From assembly GCA_044360305.1 (NCBI GenBank), contig JBIKKQ010000193.1, positions 1 through 6,389 of the forward strand: a stretch of DNA of 6,389 nucleotides, given 5' to 3'. This document shows positions 1-5,427 of the stretch, piece by piece. Both the position numbers and the translations under genes were made by a program. Source of the DNA: QWPN01 sp044360305. Lineage in GTDB: Bacteria > Planctomycetota > Planctomycetia > Pirellulales > UBA1268. Below the pieces are notes generated by a model. The model had not been told where the DNA came from. It was given only the letters and a program-made list of their open reading frames with translations, and did not search any database. How positions within the stretch are numbered: position 1 is the stretch's first letter; every line of letters starts with the position of its first letter.

Positions 1-1807
1 CCACGGCCACGATCCGCGACTCGAGGGGTATCGCTTCCCCGGTGAGGCCATGGGGATAGCCGCTGCCATCGAGTCTCTCGTGATGGCCGGCGACGATGTT
101 CCGCAGGACGTCGATGCCAGCGACGTCCTCCAGGCCCAAACGCACGATCAGGCTCTCGACGATTCCCGTGCCGATGGGTACGTGGCTCGCCATCACGTCC
201 CGCTCCTCGGGCGAGAGCCGGCCGGGCTTGAGGAGAATGGTCGCGGAGATCCCCGCTTTGCCCACGTCGTGCAGGGGGGCGAACAGGAATACCTGGGATA
301 CAAACTCGTCCGGGAGGCCGCGGGCGGAGGCGAGCTGGCGGGCGATGAGCCGGGAAAAATGCGCCACGCGATGCAGGTGGAGCGCATGCTCGACGCCGGG
401 CAGGCCGGCGGGCATCGATGCCGCCGCGTTGGCATCCGCAGACGCCTGCTCCCCGACGGATTCACGGCACAGGAGCAACGCGGCCAGGTTGACGTACGCC
501 GCCAGTTGCCCGCCCGCCTCGGGGCCGAAGGCTTCCCGGTCGCGGGACGCCAGCACGAGGAACCCCGTCAGGGGCTCTCGGTCGAACAGCGGCACCACGT
601 GGGCGGATCGATAGCCGGCGGCCCGCAGTCCGGCGAAGGGCTCCTCGCGGCCTGCGGGCTCCACGTCCAGGTCGGTGATCACGTGGCTGCGGCGTTCGTC
701 CACGAGGCGTCGCAGGGTCGGGCTGTCGGCGAGCCGCAGTCGCCGCGCCGGTCCCGCGGTTCCTTCCCCGGCGGCGAGCCGGCGCAGCACGTCAGTGTCC
801 CGGTCGTGGAGAAGGCAGGTGAGGCTGTCGACGGAGGCGAGCACCCGGCGCATCAGGCAGTGCAGGGTCGCGATTCGTTCCTCGATCATGGTCGCCCGAA
901 CGTCGGCGAGCGGTTCGCCTGCGGCCGAGAAGCGGTTCCGGCCAGACCGCTTGGCGGCGTACAGGGCGGCATCAACGCGTGCCACGAGGGCCGCGATCGA
1001 GTCCTCCATCGCTGGCGTCCGGTCGGCCAAGCCGACGGAGACGGTCACGATCGGCGCAACTCGCGAGGCGCGGTGCGGCACCTGCAGGTCGCGTATGGCC
1101 TCCACCATCGCCGCCGCGATCCGCCCGCCGGCATGGCGGTCGGCGTCGGGGAGCACGGCTAGAAACTCCTCGCCGCCCCACCGGCAGACGGTGTCGCCCG
1201 GCCGCACACAGCCGCGCAGCGCGGCGGCGACCACCCGCAGGCAGCGGTCGCCGGCCGGATGGCCATGGGCGTCATTGTATGCCTTGAAACAGTCGACATC
1301 GACCGCCAGCAGGCAGACCGGGCGCCCTTCCCGACGGCAGCGGGCCGATTCCGTCTCCAACACCTCGTCCATGCGGCGCCGATTCGCCAGGCCCGTAAGG
1401 GCATCGACCAGGGCCATCTCCCGCATCGACGCGGCACGCGCCTGCTTGGCGAACGCCACGTCGATCGCCACCTTCAAATCCCGTGCCCGAAACGGCTTGA
1501 TGAGATAGCCGTCGGGCGACACGTCCAGCGCGCGGGCCAGCGTGGACTCGTCGGAATGGGCGGTCAGAAAGACGACGGCGGTGTCCTGCTGCTGGCGGAT
1601 GTGCCGGGCCGCCTCGATGCCATCGCCTCCGTCGGCCAGCCGCACGTCCATCAGCACCAGCCCCGGCCGCTCGCGGGCGGCGACGGTCAGCGCCTCGGCC
1701 GAGGTGTCGACGATGCCACAGACTTCGTACCCCAAGCCGCGAAGTTCGGTCGCGATGTCGAGGGCCGTGATGGCCTCGTCTTCGACGATCAGCACCCGCG
1801 GCGTCAT
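1..1807 (-). CDS. Response regulator REC-GGDEF-GAF-like-HD-GYP, bifunctional c-di-GMP enzyme (3' end outside window)
   Basis: The frame opens at the ATG at 1807 and stays open for 602 codons to the window edge. Residues 1-120 are a receiver: acidic pocket E9/D10, phospho-acceptor D54 (LVLMDVRL), T82 and K104 (IKPF). Residues 130-293 are a diguanylate cyclase: LTGLANRR (137-144), DVDCFKAYND (170-179), GGEEF signature 211-215, TVSVG 255-259. RPGD (202-205) sits five residues before GGEEF, as in the RxxD inhibitory site for product feedback. Residues about 305-450 look like a weak GAF domain. From about 470 there is an HD-GYP phosphodiesterase: E473 and H477, HDVGK 513-517, H542, HHERLDGSGYP 575-585. 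It is cut just before the final conserved Asp of the family. By family knowledge GGDEF makes c-di-GMP from two GTP and HD-GYP hydrolyses it; both sites look intact. No membrane segment is seen. The gene overlaps the kinase stop by ATGA and is its likely phosphotransfer partner. Which activity dominates cannot be read from sequence. Confidence 0.93.
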   Translation of the reverse strand, partial: MTPRVLIVEDEAITALDIATELRGLGYEVCGIVDTSAEALTVAARERPGLVLMDVRLADGGDGIEAARHIRQQQDTAVVFLTAHSDESTLARALDVSPDGYLIKPFRARDLKVAIDVAFAKQARAASMREMALVDALTGLANRRRMDEVLETESARCRREGRPVCLLAVDVDCFKAYNDAHGHPAGDRCLRVVAAALRGCVRPGDTVCRWGGEEFLAVLPDADRHAGGRIAAAMVEAIRDLQVPHRASRVAPIVTVSVGLADRTPAMEDSIAALVARVDAALYAAKRSGRNRFSAAGEPLADVRATMIEERIATLHCLMRRVLASVDSLTCLLHDRDTDVLRRLAAGEGTAGPARRLRLADSPTLRRLVDERRSHVITDLDVEPAGREEPFAGLRAAGYRSAHVVPLFDREPLTGFLVLASRDREAFGPEAGGQLAAYVNLAALLLCRESVGEQASADANAAASMPAGLPGVEHALHLHRVAHFSRLIARQLASARGLPDEFVSQVFLFAPLHDVGKAGISATILLKPGRLSPEERDVMASHVPIGTGIVESLIVRLGLEDVAGIDVLRNIVAGHHERLDGSGYPHGLTGEAIPLESRIVAV

Positions 1808-4299
1808 GGCTCCCTCCAACGAACCACGACGCCCGCTTCGGGCGGCTCGGCACGAACCTCGTGCCGGCCGCGGATCTGCCGGGTCAGCGTTTCCACGAGT
1901 TGCATGCCGACGCCGCCGCGCGTCCCGGCCGTGTTGCCGATACCGGGGCCGTCGTCGCCGACGAACAGCAGACAGTCCGCACCCTGCCGTTCCAGCCGCA
2001 CGGTGAGCGTTCCGGACGACCGGCCGTGGAAGCCGTGCTTCAGCGAGTTGAGCACCAATTCCGACGCGATCAGCGACAGCGGCACGGCCCGATCGACGGA
2101 CATCTGCAGGGGCACAGCCGCCAGCGCGACCGACACCTCCGTGCCAGCGGGCCGGTTCGAGGAGACGATCAAGGCGAGCATTTCCCGCAGGTAGTCCGAA
2201 AAATCTATCTGCTCGCACGAGCCCGTCGAGTAGAGCCGGTCGTGAATCAGCGACATCGCCCGGATTCGTTCGCGGCACTCGAGGAACACGCCCCGTTGCC
2301 CCTCTCCCTCCAGTTTTGACGATTGGATGCTCAACAGGCTGGAGATCACCTGCATGTTGTTCTTGACGCGGTGATGCACCTCCTTGAGGAGGGTTTCCGA
2401 CTGGAACCGCAGCCGCTGCTGCTCCTCCAGCTGCCGGCGCTCGCCGATGTCCCGCAGGAACGCGCAGTGGCCGACGCCGGCGGCCGTGGGCACGGGCCAG
2501 ACGACGAGGTCGGCCGGAAACGTCGTGCCGTCCACCCGGGTGACGTTCACCTCCCGGGACCGCTCGGGCTGCCCGCCGCCCGCCGGCGCGACGTCGAGCA
2601 GTCCGACCGCGGCCCCGCTGGCGTCCCGAAGCCGGACGACCTCGTCGACGGGCCTGCCGATCACCGCCTCCCGCGAGATGCGCAGATCGACTTCCGCGTG
2701 ACGGTTCCACTCCAAAATGCGACAGTCGGGTCCGATCTCGATGAAGCAGTCCGCGGCGGTCTCGAGGATCAGCCGCAGGCGGTGTTCCTGTTCCGCAACG
2801 GTGCGATTGGCCGCGGCCCGCTCGGCCTCCAGGCGCAGAGCCTTGATCAGCGAGCTGCAGGAGGACGTGAGCGGAGCCATCGAGCCGATCAGGTCCGTGT
2901 CGTAACCATCGCGCCGGTTGGCCACACCGAGGAGCCCGACCATCTCCGAGCCGTAGAACAGCGGAATGCCGAGGAAGCCGTGCATCGCCGGATGGCCCTT
3001 GGGGAGCCCGCCGCGGCGCGGGTCATGGGCCGGGTCGTTCGCGATCACCGGCTCGCCGCTGGTCATCGCCGCCCCGAACAGCGTCTGCAGATTGCGCAAC
3101 GTGAACCCGGAGGCGCGACTCGATTCGTACGGGTCCCGCGTCTCGTCGTTCCAGGCGATGTTGGTCAGGGCGTGGGTCTTGAGGTACCGTTGCCCGCACT
3201 CGTCCTGCAACACCTCCCCGATGAACCCGTACTCGCTCGCGGTGAACGCCAGGATTCTGGCGAGCAGCCGTTCGAACAGTGCACAGGGCTGTGCGCCGGC
3301 GATGAAATCGGCCTGACTCGTGCGCACGATCTCCATGATCCGGGCGACGGTGCGTTCCTGCTCCGCCTGACGGTGACGGTCGGTGAGATCCCGGGCCATG
3401 CCGAGATAGCCGACCGCCCTGCCGGCGTCGTCCTTGAGCATCGAGAGCGTCAGCAGCACGGGAATCCGTGTCCCATCCTTGCGGATGTAGGTCCACTCCG
3501 CGGAATAGGCATCCTGGTCATGGAGCGGCTTTACGAAAGTCTGGAATCCGGCGACAGGTTCACCGTACCGCGCCGAGAGTTCCAGCGCCCGGGCGGCCAC
3601 TTCGACGGGGTCGTGGAAGATCTCTGGCGTTGTGCGGTCGATCATGTCGGCGGCGGCGTGGCCCAGCAGCCTCTCCGCGGCCGGATTGAAAGTGCGAATG
3701 ATTCCCGCCAGGTCGGCCGAGATGATGGCCTCGCCGGCGTGCTCGATCATCGAGCGACTCAGGTCGCTCTGGGCGAACAGATCGCGGCGCAGCCCCACCT
3801 CCCGCCGGGTGGCGTTGCGCATGTCCATCAGCCGAACCGCCTGCCTGCCGAGGGCCGACAATGCCTCCCGCTGCTCCGGGGTCAGCCGCCGCGGCACGTG
3901 GTCGACCACGCACAGCGTTCCCACGTTGTGACGGCCGTCCGGGGCGAGGGGCACCGCCGCGTAGAACCTGACGTGTGGTGCGCCGAGAACCAGCGGGTTG
4001 TCGGCGAACCGGGGGTCGGCCGCGGCATCCGGCACCTCGAACAGATCGTCCGAGACGATCGCGTGGCCGCAGAACGAGACATCCCGGGGCGTTTCTCGGG
4101 CCGCGAGGCCGACCCGGCTCTTGAACCACTGGCGATTCCCGTCGACCAGGGAGATGAGGGCGATGGGCGTGCCGCAGATGATGGCTGCGAGGTGGGCGAG
4201 GTCGTCGAAGGCTGGTTCGTCGGGGCTGTCGACGATCGCGAGTTCGTCGAGGACGCGCTGGCGGGCCGCTTCATCGGCGGGCAGGGGAGCCGGCTTCAT
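1804..4299 (-). CDS. Soluble multi-sensor histidine kinase GAF-PAS-GAF-PAS-HisKA_2-HATPase_c
   Basis: This is an 831-residue cytoplasmic sensor kinase with no signal peptide or membrane segment. Order: GAF 1 (about 20-160, RQWFKSRVGL at 56-65, FCGHAI at 76-81), PAS 1 (about 178-310, IIRTFNPAAERLLG at 200-213), GAF 2 (about 340-490, SEYGFIGEV, THALTNIAWN and DPRRGGLPKGHP), PAS 2 (about 503-628, RILEWNRHAE), HisKA_2 phospho-acceptor region (about 632-715) and ATPase (about 735-831). LLKEVHHRVKNNMQ (637-650) is the HisKA_2 signature, with H643 the likely phosphorylated His. The ATPase has an N box (SELVLNSLKHGF, N751), G1 box DDGPGIG (782-788) and G2 box GGVGMQL (795-801). I chose ATG 4299 because GAF 1 follows it directly and it overlaps the PilZ stop as ATGA; an in-frame ATG at 4365 would add 22 Pro/Gly-rich residues lying inside the PilZ gene. 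Autophosphorylation and transfer to D54 of the next gene's product are inferred. The signal is unknown; GAF and PAS domains can bind small molecules, haem or flavin. Confidence 0.95.
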   Translation of the reverse strand: MKPAPLPADEAARQRVLDELAIVDSPDEPAFDDLAHLAAIICGTPIALISLVDGNRQWFKSRVGLAARETPRDVSFCGHAIVSDDLFEVPDAAADPRFADNPLVLGAPHVRFYAAVPLAPDGRHNVGTLCVVDHVPRRLTPEQREALSALGRQAVRLMDMRNATRREVGLRRDLFAQSDLSRSMIEHAGEAIISADLAGIIRTFNPAAERLLGHAAADMIDRTTPEIFHDPVEVAARALELSARYGEPVAGFQTFVKPLHDQDAYSAEWTYIRKDGTRIPVLLTLSMLKDDAGRAVGYLGMARDLTDRHRQAEQERTVARIMEIVRTSQADFIAGAQPCALFERLLARILAFTASEYGFIGEVLQDECGQRYLKTHALTNIAWNDETRDPYESSRASGFTLRNLQTLFGAAMTSGEPVIANDPAHDPRRGGLPKGHPAMHGFLGIPLFYGSEMVGLLGVANRRDGYDTDLIGSMAPLTSSCSSLIKALRLEAERAAANRTVAEQEHRLRLILETAADCFIEIGPDCRILEWNRHAEVDLRISREAVIGRPVDEVVRLRDASGAAVGLLDVAPAGGGQPERSREVNVTRVDGTTFPADLVVWPVPTAAGVGHCAFLRDIGERRQLEEQQRLRFQSETLLKEVHHRVKNNMQVISSLLSIQSSKLEGEGQRGVFLECRERIRAMSLIHDRLYSTGSCEQIDFSDYLREMLALIVSSNRPAGTEVSVALAAVPLQMSVDRAVPLSLIASELVLNSLKHGFHGRSSGTLTVRLERQGADCLLFVGDDGPGIGNTAGTRGGVGMQLVETLTRQIRGRHEVRAEPPEAGVVVRWREP
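1813..1817 (-). promoter_or_regulatory. Ribosome binding site of the response regulator, inside the kinase 3' end
   Basis: The minus strand reads GGAGG, then GAGCC, then the regulator ATG at 1807. The site lies in the last codons of the kinase, so the regulator can initiate on its own as well as by coupling at the ATGA overlap. The upstream kinase junction has GGAGG only one base from its ATG, too close for normal use, which suggests termination-reinitiation there instead. Confidence 0.6.
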
Positions 4300-4661
4300 G
4301 CCTCCGCCGCACCCGCCGGGTGGTCGGCCTGCCATCTGCGGTATGCGGAATCGATCATGTCCCACTTCACTGCCGTGTCGATGCTCTGGAACTCGATGCC
4401 CGGATGGCAGCCGGTGCCGGTTTGCTCGCGGCGAACCACGTCGCCGATGATCGGCCCCGAGTCGTCCGCCCCCGCGATGGAGCAGAAGATCTCGATCCGA
4501 GCGCCGATCGTCGGGCCCGGTTCGGCGGCGAGCAGCGAGCAGCCTTGCCGCGAGATGTCACCGATCATCGCCGAGCGGAAGTCGTCGTTCGGCCGGTGCC
4601 CCCGGAAGCGGCAGGGGAGGCCCAGGGAGAAGCGGTTGCTGCGGCGTTGATTGGTGCTCAT
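4296..4661 (-). CDS. Stand-alone PilZ-domain protein, likely c-di-GMP receptor
   Basis: The product has 121 residues and is almost entirely one PilZ domain. The two c-di-GMP-binding elements are present: RRSNR (residues 6-10, RxxxR) and DISRQG (35-40, the D/NxSxxG motif), followed by beta-strand-like segments (ARIEIFC, IIGDVVRRE), PGIEF (88-91 region) and a C-terminal helix-like stretch (about 97-112). Known members with these motifs bind c-di-GMP dimers and pass the signal to a partner protein; no effector domain is fused here. The frame is open back to 4976, but the extra 105 residues have no domain character. ATG 4661 places RRSNR at the N-terminus as usual for the family and has AGGAGA seven bases upstream. 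It is the first gene of the operon, and its TGA overlaps the kinase ATG. Its partner or output cannot be told from the sequence. Confidence 0.93.
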   Translation of the reverse strand: MSTNQRRSNRFSLGLPCRFRGHRPNDDFRSAMIGDISRQGCSLLAAEPGPTIGARIEIFCSIAGADDSGPIIGDVVRREQTGTGCHPGIEFQSIDTAVKWDMIDSAYRRWQADHPAGAAEA

Positions 4662-4668
4662 GGGAAGG

Positions 4669-4674
4669 TCTCCT
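4669..4674 (-). promoter_or_regulatory. Ribosome binding site of the PilZ gene
   Basis: The minus strand reads AGGAGA, then seven bases, then the ATG at 4661. This site decides the start of the PilZ protein against the longer open frame that extends to 4976. Confidence 0.75.
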
Positions 4675-4722
4675 GGGCGGAGGGCTGGCGCCGAGCAGGC
4701 AACGCAACCGCCCTGTTCTCGG

Positions 4723-4751
4723 AGGATAGGCGTTCCGTAGGGTGACCGCAA
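4723..4751 (-). promoter_or_regulatory. Candidate sigma70-type promoter of the PilZ-kinase-regulator operon
   Basis: On the minus strand TTGCGG (4751-4746) and TATCCT (4728-4723) are separated by exactly 17 bases, giving a leader of about 55 bases before the PilZ ATG. Three of six bases match the -35 consensus and four of six the -10 consensus, so this is plausible but weak. It was found by eye. Confidence 0.35.
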
Positions 4752-4951
4752 CGAAAAGGCCCGTGCCGTCGCAGCGGCCGTGAAGGACGTGGTCGCTCCA
4801 CTTGGCCGCGTCATGACGCAGGACGGGTCGGCCACGCGCCCGCCGGCAAACGCCGGTCGTGCCGACCGCGGATCGCCCCGGCCGATCTGCCGAACGAACC
4901 GCGATGCACCGGTTCTTGCCGCCACCCCCACGACACTGATGGTTTCGTTTC

Positions 4952-4960
4952 TGCTACAGT
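4952..4960 (+). promoter_or_regulatory. Candidate extended -10 element of the DUF3088 gene
   Basis: TGCTACAGT fits the extended -10 pattern TGn followed by a hexamer with four of six matches to TATAAT. It lies in a locally AT-richer patch (4938-4967) about 75 bases before the ATG at 5036. No good -35 box sits at 16-18 bases upstream, so the call is weak. Confidence 0.3.
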
Positions 4961-5022
4961 CAACTATCCGGTGCACGACCGGGTGATGATCGAGACCCTG
5001 TCCGGCCCACGGGCAGACTGCC

Positions 5023-5027
5023 GAGGA
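5023..5027 (+). promoter_or_regulatory. Ribosome binding site of the DUF3088 gene
   Basis: GAGGA lies eight bases before the ATG at 5036 and supports that start. Confidence 0.6.
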
Positions 5028-5035
5028 ACCCGCCG

Positions 5036-5383
5036 ATGGAAGCGACCGCCAAGCCGATCCTGTTTCTCCTCCGAGCCGGGTTCCCCGATGCCACGCGGGG
5101 TCCGGGGGGGTTCTTTTGCCCGGAGTGCGCGACCGTCGCCGGGCTCCTCTACTACTACCCGCAGTTGACCGAGGCTCTCGACGTCAGGCAGGTCGATGCC
5201 CCGCGGCCGCGGCCCGACGTGGTGGCTCTCGTCGGCGTCGAGAACCAGTCCTGCCCGGTGCTCGTCCTGCCGCCGGGCGACCTGCCCACCGGCGTTCCGG
5301 TGGCCAACGGCCGGGCCTTCGTCTCGGGCCCAGCGGCGATCGTGGCCTTCCTCGCGGACCGCTACGGCACGGCCCGCGGCTGA
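5036..5383 (+). CDS. DUF3088 family protein, thioredoxin/GST-N-like fold
   Basis: The 115-residue product resembles the DUF3088 family from memory of its pattern: a short beta strand (ILFLLRAGF, 8-16), then FFCPECA with a CxxC pair (C28, C31), a helix containing YYYP (39-42), PRPRPDVVALVG (56-67), ENQSCPVLVL (69-78, with a proline where thioredoxin-like folds have the cis-proline), and a C-terminal AIVAFLADRYG (about 101-111). This layout is that of glutaredoxin or GST N-terminal domains. The length is normal for the family and the protein looks complete. The biochemical function of DUF3088 is not known to me; CxxC makes a redox or metal role possible but unproven. The gene stands alone: divergent from the PilZ operon on its left and convergent with hpnE on its right. 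A run of seven G falls in codons 23-25. Confidence 0.8.
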   Translation: MEATAKPILFLLRAGFPDATRGPGGFFCPECATVAGLLYYYPQLTEALDVRQVDAPRPRPDVVALVGVENQSCPVLVLPPGDLPTGVPVANGRAFVSGPAAIVAFLADRYGTARG

Positions 5384-5402
5384 CGCGGCCGGACACCGCG
5401 TC
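5382..5402. terminator. Hairpin between convergent genes, possible bidirectional terminator
   Basis: GACGCGG (5382-5388) and CCGCGTC (5396-5402) form a perfect 7-bp GC-rich stem with a 7-base loop. It overlaps the stop codon of the DUF3088 gene and lies 26 bases past the stop of the hpnE-like gene. Neither strand has a U tract directly after the stem, so it is not a classical intrinsic terminator. Confidence 0.35.
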
Positions 5403-5427
5403 TGCCAGATGCCGGAACGAAATAATT

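Larger units (their letters stand above)
4662..5035. other. Divergent intergenic region between the PilZ operon and the DUF3088 gene
   Basis: These 374 bases separate two divergently transcribed genes. I see the PilZ ribosome binding site and a weak promoter candidate at the left end, and a weak promoter candidate plus ribosome binding site at the right end. The middle (about 4752-4930) holds no recognisable gene, tRNA or riboswitch. The short open frames there have no domain character or convincing start. Confidence 0.7.

Noticed and set aside
50..2194. Long plus-strand open frames of 277-370 codons over the response regulator
   Set aside because: They are antisense to a frame carrying receiver, GGDEF and HD-GYP motifs in order, and they show no domain character of their own.
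4300..4365. Kinase start at the ATG at 4365
   Set aside because: It would lie deep inside the PilZ gene and adds a Pro/Gly-rich stretch; the ATGA-overlap start at 4299 fits the GAF domain boundary and the second junction of the operon.
2323..4650. 775-codon open frame on the plus strand opposite the kinase
   Set aside because: It mirrors a strongly supported kinase gene, has no recognisable domain, and is rich in Arg, Gly, Pro and Ala as expected when high third-position GC removes stop codons.
4905..4975. 8-bp inverted repeat TGCACCGG / CCGGTGCA flanking the candidate -10 of the DUF3088 gene
   Set aside because: The arms are 55 bases apart, and an 8-bp match is expected about once by chance in a region this size, so an operator is not supported.
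4662..4976. N-terminal extension of the PilZ protein to an ATG at 4976
   Set aside because: The extra 105 residues lack domain features, and the ATG at 4661 has a well-placed AGGAGA and puts the PilZ motif at the normal N-terminal position.
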